Positions 1 to 5,534 of a stretch of 6,426 nucleotides of DNA are shown in pieces. The position numbers were made by a program, and so were the translations under genes. Source of the stretch: Cellulomonas sp. (GTDB taxonomy: Bacteria; Actinomycetota; Actinomycetes; Actinomycetales; Cellulomonadaceae); contig DAIDJQ010000126.1 in NCBI GenBank assembly GCA_027451305.1, positions 1 to 6,426 of the forward strand. The letters are read 5' to 3'. The notes under the pieces are model-generated. The model was not told the DNA's origin, ran no database searches, and saw nothing but the letters and a program-made list of their open reading frames with translations. Numbering within the stretch: the first letter of the stretch is position 1; the number at the start of each line of letters is the position of its first letter.

Positions 1-20
1 TGTCGCACCTCGACGTCCCA

Positions 21-38
21 GCCGGCGAAGCCGCCGGC
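21..38 (+). promoter_or_regulatory. Small hairpin in the leader of the sugar-transport operon
   Basis: GCCGGCG (21-27) and CGCCGGC (32-38) form a perfect 7-bp stem with a 4-nt AAGC loop. It ends 14 nt before the Shine-Dalgarno of the binding-protein gene. It could be a leader stem-loop or the end of a terminator for whatever lies upstream. In DNA this GC-rich it could also be chance. No promoter or LacI-type operator was recognised in the 65 bases before the first gene, so the operon promoter probably lies upstream of the window. Confidence 0.25.
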
Positions 39-52
39 ACATGACTCGGATC

Positions 53-60
53 AAGGAGGA
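53..60 (+). promoter_or_regulatory. Strong ribosome binding site of the binding-protein gene
   Basis: AAGGAGGA sits 5 nt before the ATG at 66. It is a near-perfect anti-Shine-Dalgarno complement and fixes that start, rather than the out-of-frame ATG at 41. Its strength fits a binding protein made in excess over its permeases. The start codon itself lies in the 8-bp palindrome CGCATGCG (63-70). Confidence 0.8.
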
Positions 61-65
61 TTCGC

Positions 66-1442
66 ATGCGGAAGTCCTTGCTCGCGCGATCCGCGCGGTG
101 GGTGGCACTGCCCGCGGTCGCGGCCCTGGCTCTGCTCACCGCCTGCAGCAGCTCGGGAGGCAGCGGCTCGTCGACGGCCTCGGCCGCGGCGGCAGGCTCG
201 TGCACCAACACGATCCAGAAGCCGGCCGCCAAGAGGGTGACTGTCTGGGCGTGGTACCCGGCGTTCGACAAGGTCGTCGACCTGTTCAACTCCACCCACG
301 ACGACGTCCAGATCTGCTGGACCAACGCCGGCCAGGGCAACGACGAGTACACGAAGTTCTCGACCGCGATCGAGGCGAAGTCCGGCGCGCCGGACGTCAT
401 CATGCTCGAGTCCGAGGTGCTGTCGAGCTTCACCATCCGCAACGCGCTCGTCGACCTGTCGTCCTACGGTGCGGCCGACGTGGCCAAGGACTACACCGAC
501 GGCGCCTGGAAGGACGTCTCGAGCGGGTCGCACGTCTACGCGATCCCGGTCGACGGCGGTCCGATGGGCATGCTCTACCGCGCCGACATCTTCGCCAAGT
601 ACAACGTGCCGGTCCCCACCACGTGGGACGAGTTCGCGACTGCGGCTCAGAAGCTCAAGGACGCCGGCTACACCGGCTACATCACCAACTTCCCGACGAA
701 CGGGCGCGCCTTCAACCAGGCCCTGTTCTCCCAGGTCGGGTCGACCCCGTTCACCTACGACTCGACCAAGCCGACGGACGTGGGGATCAAGGCGAACGAC
801 GACAACGCGAAGAAGGTGCTGTCGTACTGGCAGGGCCTCATCGACAAGAAGCTCGTCGCGACGGACGACGCGTTCACCGCGGACTACAACACCAAGCTCG
901 TGAACGGCACCTACGCGGTGTACCTCGCCGCAGCCTGGGGCCCCGGCTACCTGAAGGGCCTGTCCGGCGGTGACGCCAACGCGCAGTGGAAGGTCGCACC
1001 GATCCCGCAGTGGGACACCTCCAACCCGGTCCAGATCAACTGGGGCGGCTCCACCTTCGCGGTGACCAGCCAGGCGAAGGACAAGGCCGCCGCAGCCGAG
1101 GTCGCCAAGGGCATCTTCAACACCGACGCCGCATGGAAGATCGGTATCGAGCAGGGGGCGCTGTTCCCGCTGTGGAAGCCGATCCTGGAGTCGGACTACT
1201 TCAAGAACCTCGCGTACCCGTTCTTCGGCGGCCAGCAGATCAACAAGGACGTGTTCCTCACCGCCGCGGCCGGCTACAAGGGCTTCACGTTCAGCCCGTT
1301 CCAGAACTACGCGTTCGACCAGCAGACGCAGCAGCTGTACGACATGGCGCAGGGCAAGCAGAACGCGTCGACGGCCCTGGACAACCTGCAGAACAGCCTC
1401 CTGCAGTACGCCAAGGAGCAGGGCTTCACGGTCACCAACTGA
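66..1442 (+). CDS. Carbohydrate ABC transporter substrate-binding lipoprotein (CUT1 family, AraN-like)
   Basis: This 458-residue protein is the extracellular binding component of a sugar importer, likely for arabino-oligosaccharides. Residues 1-27 form a lipoprotein signal peptide: basic start, hydrophobic core, lipobox L24-T25-A26-C27. Cys27 would be lipidated and anchor the protein to the outer face of the membrane. Residues 28-45 are a Ser/Gly/Ala tether. From about residue 57 it reads as an SBP_bac_1/SBP_bac_8 fold, with VTVWAWYPAF at the first strand, GAPDVIMLES near 107 and a Trp/Tyr/Phe-rich C-terminal half as in sugar binders. After Cys27 the only cysteines are C46 and C84. Two permeases follow, then abfA, and this neighbourhood is the main reason for the substrate guess; the sequence alone shows only a sugar-type binder. 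Xylo-oligosaccharides or other pentosides remain possible. The family call is firm and the ligand is inferred. Confidence 0.93.
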   Translation: MRKSLLARSARWVALPAVAALALLTACSSSGGSGSSTASAAAAGSCTNTIQKPAAKRVTVWAWYPAFDKVVDLFNSTHDDVQICWTNAGQGNDEYTKFSTAIEAKSGAPDVIMLESEVLSSFTIRNALVDLSSYGAADVAKDYTDGAWKDVSSGSHVYAIPVDGGPMGMLYRADIFAKYNVPVPTTWDEFATAAQKLKDAGYTGYITNFPTNGRAFNQALFSQVGSTPFTYDSTKPTDVGIKANDDNAKKVLSYWQGLIDKKLVATDDAFTADYNTKLVNGTYAVYLAAAWGPGYLKGLSGGDANAQWKVAPIPQWDTSNPVQINWGGSTFAVTSQAKDKAAAAEVAKGIFNTDAAWKIGIEQGALFPLWKPILESDYFKNLAYPFFGGQQINKDVFLTAAAGYKGFTFSPFQNYAFDQQTQQLYDMAQGKQNASTALDNLQNSLLQYAKEQGFTVTN

Positions 1443-1447
1443 AGTCC

Positions 1448-1486
1448 TCCCGGGGTCGGCGCCGCTCGCTCGCGCCGACCCCGGGA
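1448..1486 (+). promoter_or_regulatory. Perfect 15-bp intercistronic hairpin between binding-protein and permease genes
   Basis: Bases 1448-1462 (core CCCGGGGTCGGCGC) are exactly complementary to 1472-1486, with a 9-nt loop at 1463-1471. The structure starts 5 nt after the stop codon and ends 6 nt before the Shine-Dalgarno of the next gene (AAGGGAG, 1493-1499). There is no U-tract. By analogy with the malE-malF intergenic elements of enteric bacteria, it may protect the 3' end of the upstream message or terminate part of the transcripts, so that binding protein exceeds permease. The pairing is seen; the role is inferred. Confidence 0.75.
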
Positions 1487-1504
1487 CCGGCCAAGGGAGC
1501 GTTC

Positions 1505-2449
1505 ATGAGCACCGTCACCACACAGGCGCCGCCGCGCGCGGCGACCGGTCCGCAGGGCACTGCGAGCAAGATCGAGACGAATCGGCAACGTTGGGGATGG
1601 CTCTTCGTCACGCCGTTCACGATCATCTTCGCCGCATTCCTGGTCGCACCGATCGGGTACGCCTTCTGGATGAGCCTGCGTTCCAAGACGCTCGCCACGG
1701 GCGACAGGTTCGTCGGGCTCGGCAACTACGCGAAGGCGTTCACGGACCCGATCTTCCTGCACGGCCTGGGACGCGTGGCGCTCTATGCGATCGTCATGGT
1801 TCCCGTGCAGATCGCGGTCGCCCTCGCCGCGGCGCTCGTGCTCGACACGCTGACGACCCGGCTGTCGAAGTTCTCGCGCCTCATGATCTTCGTGCCCTAC
1901 GCGGTTCCCGCCATGATCGGCGCCCTGATGTGGGGGTTCCTCTACAGCCCGCGTTTCGGGCCCGCCAACGACATCTTCGGGCTGGTCGGGCTGCACGCGC
2001 CGAGCTTCCTCTCGCAGAACCTGATCTTCGCCAGCCTGGTCAACATCGTCACCTGGCAGTGGTCCGGGTACTACATGGTCGTCATCTACGCGGCGCTGCG
2101 GTCGGTCGACCCGTCCGTCTACGAGGCGGCGCGGATCGACGGTGCGAACGGCTGGCAGATCGCGGCCCGGATCAAGGTCCCGATGATCTCCAGCTCGATG
2201 GTCATGGTGATCGTCTTCTCGCTGATCGGGACCCTGCAGTTCTTCACGGAACCGCAGGTGCTGCGCTCGATCGCGCAGGGCGCGATCCCGCCCGACTACA
2301 CGCCGAACATGTACGCGTACTCGCTGGCGTTCTCGTACAGCCAGTTCAACTACGCGTCGACCATCTCCTTCGCGCTCGGCGTGGTCGTCTTCGTCGGCTC
2401 CTACTTCTTCCTCTTCCTCACCCGCAAGCAGAGCGGACTCCAGTCATGA
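1505..2449 (+). CDS. Carbohydrate ABC transporter permease, MalF/AraP-type
   Basis: This 314-residue membrane protein is one half of the channel of the sugar importer. Six hydrophobic segments are visible at about residues 31-55, 90-113, 125-147, 172-198, 229-247 and 283-305, behind a hydrophilic N-terminus of some 28 residues. The cytoplasmic EAA loop that docks on the ATPase is clear: E207-A208-A209, then R-I-D-G213-A, ending at V225-P226. This is the canonical binding-protein-dependent permease signature. The ATG at 1505 has AAGGGAG at 1493-1499, spaced 5 nt, and an upstream in-frame extension would run back through the binding-protein gene. Length and topology match MalF-like partners lacking the large MalF periplasmic insert, as in AraP or LacF. 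It pairs with the next gene, whose start overlaps its stop. The family is certain; the substrate comes from context. Confidence 0.95.
   Translation: MSTVTTQAPPRAATGPQGTASKIETNRQRWGWLFVTPFTIIFAAFLVAPIGYAFWMSLRSKTLATGDRFVGLGNYAKAFTDPIFLHGLGRVALYAIVMVPVQIAVALAAALVLDTLTTRLSKFSRLMIFVPYAVPAMIGALMWGFLYSPRFGPANDIFGLVGLHAPSFLSQNLIFASLVNIVTWQWSGYYMVVIYAALRSVDPSVYEAARIDGANGWQIAARIKVPMISSSMVMVIVFSLIGTLQFFTEPQVLRSIAQGAIPPDYTPNMYAYSLAFSYSQFNYASTISFALGVVVFVGSYFFLFLTRKQSGLQS
2446..2449 (+). other. ATGA stop/start overlap joining the two permease genes
   Basis: The ATG of the second permease (2446-2448) overlaps the TGA of the first (2447-2449). Only a weak purine stretch (GAGCGGA, 2431-2437) precedes it, so translation of the second gene probably depends on ribosomes finishing the first. 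That would give equal amounts of the two subunits, as the heterodimeric channel needs. Confidence 0.8.
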
Positions 2450-3360
2450 GCACGCGCCATGGTCAGCAGGTCGCGGCCGCCGCGGACGCCGAGGTCGTCG
2501 TCAACCCGGTGCGAGCCCGGGCCCGGGCCGGCTCGCACCTCTTCCTCCTCGTCCTGGTCGTCTACTTCATCCTGCCGCTGTGGTGGCTCGTGGTCGCCGC
2601 CACCAAGAGCAACTCCGGCCTCTTCACCGGTGCGCACGGACCGCTCTGGTTCGACTCGCACCTCAACCTCCTCGAGAACCTTCGCGGGCTCGGCCAGCAC
2701 CAGGGCGGCATCTACTGGCGCTGGCTCGGCAACTCCTTCGTCTACGCGCTCTCGGGCGGCGTGGGAGCGACGGTCCTGGCCGTCCTCGCGGGCTACGGGT
2801 TCGCGAAGTACCGCTTCCGTGGCCGGAACCTGTACTTCTCGGCGCTGCTGGGCTCCGTGATGGTGCCGCTGACGGCACTGGTCATCCCGACGTTCGTGCT
2901 CCTGAGCCGCGTCGGCATGGTGAACACGATGTGGGCGGTCATCCTGCCGTCGCTGCTGTCACCGCTGGGCGTCTACCTGATGCGCGTGTACGCGCAGGAC
3001 GCCGTTCCGGACGAGATGCTCGACGCGGCCCGGGTGGACGGCGCCGGCGAGCTGCGGGTGTTCGGGCAGGTCGCCCTGCCGCTACTGCGCCCCGCGATCG
3101 TCACGGTGCTGCTGCTGACGGTGGTGGCGACGTGGAACAACTTCTTCCTGCCCCTGGCGATGCTGCAGAACCCGCAGCTGCTGCCGGTGACCGTCGGGTT
3201 GAACAACTGGCAGGCGCTCTCGAACGCGGGCGCCGGCGGCGAGCAGGTGTGGAACCTGATCACGACGGGTGCGCTCGTCTCGGTCCTGCCGCTGATCATC
3301 GCGTTCCTCAGCCTGCAGAAGTACTGGCAGGGCGGCCTGTCGCTCGGCTCGATCAAGTAG
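2446..3360 (+). CDS. Carbohydrate ABC transporter permease, MalG/AraQ-type
   Basis: This 304-residue protein is the second channel subunit of the importer. A basic, alanine-rich N-terminus (about 1-29) leads into six hydrophobic segments at roughly 30-52, 96-117, 129-153, 160-180, 215-237 and 272-292. The ATPase-docking EAA loop reads L192-D193-A194-A195-R-V-D-G199-A200, closing with A210-L211-P212. Asp replaces the usual first Glu, a conservative change that is common in MalG-type partners. The C-terminal QKYWQGGLSLGSIK is typical of the MalG/AraQ group, whose tail contacts the ATPase dimer. The start is set by the ATGA overlap with the preceding gene. An alternative ATG at 2459 is out of frame. 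A 63-nt gap without an obvious terminator separates it from abfA, so co-transcription is likely. The family is certain; the sugar is inferred. Confidence 0.95.
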   Translation: MSTRHGQQVAAAADAEVVVNPVRARARAGSHLFLLVLVVYFILPLWWLVVAATKSNSGLFTGAHGPLWFDSHLNLLENLRGLGQHQGGIYWRWLGNSFVYALSGGVGATVLAVLAGYGFAKYRFRGRNLYFSALLGSVMVPLTALVIPTFVLLSRVGMVNTMWAVILPSLLSPLGVYLMRVYAQDAVPDEMLDAARVDGAGELRVFGQVALPLLRPAIVTVLLLTVVATWNNFFLPLAMLQNPQLLPVTVGLNNWQALSNAGAGGEQVWNLITTGALVSVLPLIIAFLSLQKYWQGGLSLGSIK

Positions 3361-3423
3361 GCGACGGCTCCGGCAGCCCGCCCTGCGCTCTCACACGTCA
3401 CGACACCCCAGGAGCTCCACCTG

Positions 3424-4932
3424 ATGTTCACCGCGACCCTGACCCTCGACCCGGCGTTCCGCGTCGGGGCCGTGCGCCGGCGCACCTTCGGCTCGTTCGT
3501 CGAGCACCTCGGACGCTGCGTCTACACCGGCATCCACGACCCGTCGCACCCGACCGCCGATGCCGACGGCTTCCGCAAGGACGTCATCGAGCTGACCCGC
3601 GAGCTCGGGGTCAGCACGGTCCGGTACCCGGGCGGCAACTTCGTCTCCGGCTACCGCTGGGAGGACGGGATCGGCCCGGTGGAGCAGCGGCCGCGTCGGC
3701 TCGACCTCGCCTGGCACTCGACGGAGCCGAACCTCGTCGGCGTCGACGAGTTCATGCGCTGGGCGTCGGCCGCGGACGTCGAGCCGATGATGGCGGTCAA
3801 CCTGGGCACGCGCGGCGTGCAGGAGGCGCTCGACCTGCTCGAGTACTGCAACGTCGCGGGCGGGACCGCCCTCTCGGACCTGCGGCGGGCGAACGGTGCG
3901 GCCGACCCGTACAAGGTCCGGATGTGGTGCCTCGGCAACGAGATGGACGGCCCGTGGCAGATCGGCCACAAGACGGCCCAGGAGTACGGCCGGCTGGCGA
4001 CCGAGACCGCCCGGGCGATGCGGATGGTCGACCCGGAGCTCGAGCTGGTGGCGTCCGGCTCGTCGGGGGTGGGCATGCCGACGTTCGGCGACTGGGAGCG
4101 GATCGTCCTGTCGGAGGCCTACGAGCAGGTGGACCTGGTCTCGGCGCACGCGTACTACTTCGAGGAGGACGGCGACCTCGGGTCGTTCCTCGCCTCTGCG
4201 ACGGACATGGACCACTTCATCACCTCGGTCGCGGCGACGGCCGACTCGGTGCGGTCGCACAAGAAGGTGGCCAAGCGCATCAACATCTCGTTCGACGAGT
4301 GGAACGTCTGGTACCAGCACCGCGCCGAGTCCCGGCCGCCGACGGGCGACGACTGGCCGGTGGCGCCCGTCCTGCTCGAGGACCGCTACAACGTCGCGGA
4401 CGCCGTGGTGGTCGGCAACCTGCTGATCAGCCTGCTGCGCCACACGGACCGGGTCGCTGCGGCGAGCCTGGCCCAGCTGGTCAACGTGATCGCGCCGATC
4501 ATGACCGAGCCGGGCGGCCGGTCGTGGAAGCAGACGATCTTCCACCCGTTCGCCCAGGCCTCGGCCGCCGCGGTCGGCGACGTGCTGCAGGTGGCGATCG
4601 ACGTGCCGACCTACGAGACGGCCAAGTTCGGCGACGCCGCGCTGGTCGACGCCGTCGCGACGCACGACCCGCGGACGGGGGCGGTCGCGCTCTTCGCGGT
4701 CAACCGCTCGACGACGCAGGAGGCTCGCCTCGAGGTGGACCTGCGCTCGCTGCCGGGCCTGCGGCTCACCTCCGCGAGCACGCTGTCCAACCCCGACCAC
4801 ACGTGGCAGGCGACCGCCGACGACGACACCAGCGTCGCGCCGCGTGCCAACACGACGGCGACGGTGCAGGACGGCCGGCTCAGCCTCACCGTGCCCCCGG
4901 TGTCGTGGAACGTGGTCCGGCTCGGGCTGTGA
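3424..4932 (+). CDS. abfA: Intracellular alpha-L-arabinofuranosidase, glycoside hydrolase family 51
   Basis: This 502-residue retaining enzyme removes non-reducing alpha-L-arabinofuranosyl residues. It has no signal peptide, so it should act in the cytoplasm on imported oligosaccharides. The GH51 active site is complete: R67-Y68-P69-G70-G71-N72, W97, N172-E173 (acid/base, in CLGNEMDG), H242 and Y244 (SAHAYY), and nucleophile E292 in FDEWNVWY. These lie two residues before their recalled counterparts in Geobacillus stearothermophilus AbfA (E175 and E294), so the spacing is normal. Residues up to about 380 form the (beta/alpha)8 barrel; about 385-502 form the C-terminal beta-sandwich. Length is typical for the intracellular family, whose studied members are hexamers. 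AGGAG at 3410-3414 lies 9 nt before the ATG. It is the last gene of the transport operon. Released arabinose would enter the araA/B/D pathway, whose genes are not in the window. Confidence 0.96.
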   Translation: MFTATLTLDPAFRVGAVRRRTFGSFVEHLGRCVYTGIHDPSHPTADADGFRKDVIELTRELGVSTVRYPGGNFVSGYRWEDGIGPVEQRPRRLDLAWHSTEPNLVGVDEFMRWASAADVEPMMAVNLGTRGVQEALDLLEYCNVAGGTALSDLRRANGAADPYKVRMWCLGNEMDGPWQIGHKTAQEYGRLATETARAMRMVDPELELVASGSSGVGMPTFGDWERIVLSEAYEQVDLVSAHAYYFEEDGDLGSFLASATDMDHFITSVAATADSVRSHKKVAKRINISFDEWNVWYQHRAESRPPTGDDWPVAPVLLEDRYNVADAVVVGNLLISLLRHTDRVAAASLAQLVNVIAPIMTEPGGRSWKQTIFHPFAQASAAAVGDVLQVAIDVPTYETAKFGDAALVDAVATHDPRTGAVALFAVNRSTTQEARLEVDLRSLPGLRLTSASTLSNPDHTWQATADDDTSVAPRANTTATVQDGRLSLTVPPVSWNVVRLGL

Positions 4933-4933
4933 C

Positions 4934-5013
4934 CCGGCAGGTCGCGGCGGCACGTCCCGACCGTGGCGGCCCCGACCCTGGCGGCCCCGACCTCGGCGGC
5001 CACCACCTGCCGG
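4934..5013. repeat. 9-bp inverted repeat bracketing the 15-bp repeat array
   Basis: CCGGCAGGT (4934-4942) is the exact reverse complement of ACCTGCCGG (5005-5013). The arms lie 62 nt apart and enclose the three 15-bp repeats. In RNA this could form a long-range stem just after the abfA stop codon. GC-rich alternatives compete, for example GGCGGCC (4995-5001) with GGCCGCC (5012-5018), so the actual fold is uncertain. Confidence 0.45.
4956..5000. repeat. Three tandem 15-bp repeats downstream of abfA
   Basis: Three abutting units occupy 4956-4970, 4971-4985 and 4986-5000: CCCGACCGTGGCGGC, CCCGACCCTGGCGGC and CCCGACCTCGGCGGC. They differ only at unit positions 8 and 9. They lie in the noncoding gap between abfA and the convergent VOC gene, 23 nt after the abfA stop. 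The unit length is a multiple of three, but no start codon with a ribosome binding site supports translation here. It is probably replication-slippage DNA. Confidence 0.7.
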
Positions 5014-5025
5014 CCGCCGCGATCC

Positions 5026-5046
5026 TCGCCGGCGGCCCGCCGGTGA
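5026..5046. terminator. Candidate hairpin terminator between convergent genes
   Basis: TCGCCGGCG (5026-5034) pairs with CGCCGGTGA (5038-5046) in a 9-bp stem with one G-U pair and a 3-nt loop. It lies 13 nt beyond the stop of the minus-strand VOC gene and about 94 nt beyond the abfA stop, so it could end transcription from either side. There is no U-run. U-less hairpins are often proposed as actinobacterial terminators, but their efficiency is uncertain. Confidence 0.45.
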
Positions 5047-5059
5047 CGGGCGGTCCGCG

Positions 5060-5431
5060 TCAGGCGGCCGGGTTCTCCGTCAGCACGCCGAGCAGGGTGC
5101 CGGCGGGGTCGCGCACGTCGGCCCACCAGCCGGCGGTCTCGCCGATCCGGGTGCGCTCGCGCTCGACGGTGCCGCCGGCGGCCTTGACCTTCTCCAGCGT
5201 GCCCTCGAGGTCGGCGACCTTGACGTACACCCGGATGCCGTCGGGCACCGGCGTGGGCCAGGTGTACAGGCCGCCGACGTTGCGGCCGCGCGACGTCGCC
5301 ACCACGTAGCCGTCACCGAACGGCATGAACTCCCAGCCGAAGGCGGCGCCGTAGAACGCCTGTGCGGCCTGCAGGTCGGCCACGCCGATCTCCACCCAGC
5401 CGAACACGTCCAGCTCGTCGGTCTCAGGCAT
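5060..5431 (-). CDS. VOC superfamily protein (glyoxalase/bleomycin-resistance/dioxygenase fold)
   Basis: This 123-residue single-domain protein has the paired beta-alpha-beta-beta-beta layout of the vicinal oxygen chelate fold. Module one spans about residues 8-57, with W12-x-E14 at the first strand and QAAQAFYGAAFGWEF at the helix. Module two spans about 66-118, opening with RVYVKVADL and closing with WWADVRDPAGTLLGVL. E14 sits where many VOC proteins place a metal ligand or catalytic glutamate. A full metal site cannot be assigned by eye, so this may be a ligand binder instead of an enzyme. The ATG at 5431 is chosen because AGAAGGAG lies 7 nt upstream and the homologous fold begins at once. 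A longer in-frame start at 5662 would run through tandem repeats and into the neighbouring gene. It lies downstream of the RibD-C-like gene on the same strand, so co-transcription is possible. The substrate is unknown. Confidence 0.88.
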   Translation of the reverse strand: MPETDELDVFGWVEIGVADLQAAQAFYGAAFGWEFMPFGDGYVVATSRGRNVGGLYTWPTPVPDGIRVYVKVADLEGTLEKVKAAGGTVERERTRIGETAGWWADVRDPAGTLLGVLTENPAA

Positions 5432-5438
5432 CGCGCTG

Positions 5439-5446
5439 CTCCTTCT
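5439..5446 (-). promoter_or_regulatory. Ribosome binding site that fixes the VOC gene start
   Basis: On the minus strand AGAAGGAG lies 7 nt before the ATG whose first base is 5431. It is the only good Shine-Dalgarno near a possible start in this frame. It therefore excludes the 77-residue upstream extension that an open-frame call would give. Confidence 0.75.
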
Positions 5447-5450
5447 CAGT

Positions 5451-5480
5451 GGTGGCCGGTGGTGGCCGGTGGTGGCCGGT
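5451..5480. repeat. Three exact 10-bp tandem repeats upstream of the VOC gene
   Basis: GGTGGCCGGT occurs three times head to tail (5451-5460, 5461-5470, 5471-5480). The array ends 5 nt from the VOC ribosome binding site and lies in its leader or promoter region; read in the gene's direction the unit is ACCGGCCACC. A 10-bp period places each copy on about the same face of the helix, which would suit repeated protein contacts. Simple slippage is the plainer explanation. Confidence 0.8.
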
Positions 5481-5488
5481 GGGCTGAC

Positions 5489-5512
5489 GGTCGGACGGAC
5501 GGACGGTCGGAC
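5489..5512. repeat. Run of six GGWC tetramers
   Basis: Positions 5489-5512 read GGTC-GGAC-GGAC-GGAC-GGTC-GGAC, six four-base units in register. The run lies 8 nt beyond the 10-bp repeats in the same 103-nt spacer between the two minus-strand genes. It looks like microsatellite-type DNA and is a likely site of length variation between strains. No function is evident. Confidence 0.7.
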
Positions 5513-5534
5513 GCGGTGGGTTCCCGCGCCGGGT

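Noticed and set aside
1..65. LacI-type operator before the sugar operon.
   Set aside because: I looked for an inverted repeat with a central CG and A/T-rich arms and saw none; the control region is probably upstream of the window.
41..973. Open frame from an ATG at 41, overlapping the binding-protein gene.
   Set aside because: It is Arg/Gly-rich without a domain. The strong AAGGAGGA serves the ATG at 66, whose product has a lipobox and solute-binding fold.
1448..1486. The intercistronic hairpin as a full operon terminator.
   Set aside because: There is no U-tract, and the next gene lies 18 nt downstream with its own Shine-Dalgarno and an obviously linked function, so complete termination is unlikely.
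1307..1996. A 229-residue minus-strand open frame across the binding-protein/permease junction.
   Set aside because: It is polar, Arg/Glu-rich shadow sequence lacking a ribosome binding site, and it runs through the intercistronic hairpin and a clear permease.
3391..4953. A 520-residue open frame on the minus strand, fully opposite abfA.
   Set aside because: It is rich in Arg, Val, Asp, Gly and His with no recognisable domain and no ribosome binding site. It mirrors the codon bias of abfA, as expected in high-GC DNA, while abfA has a complete GH51 active site.
2580..5309. A 909-residue plus-strand open frame spanning the second permease, abfA and the gap.
   Set aside because: Its translation is low-complexity Arg/Gly/Ala/Pro and it crosses well-supported genes in another frame. 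It is a product of few stop codons in GC-rich DNA.
5523..5533. CCCGCGCCGGG as a terminator just after the RibD-C-like gene.
   Set aside because: The stem is only 4 bp and cannot be told from chance in this composition.
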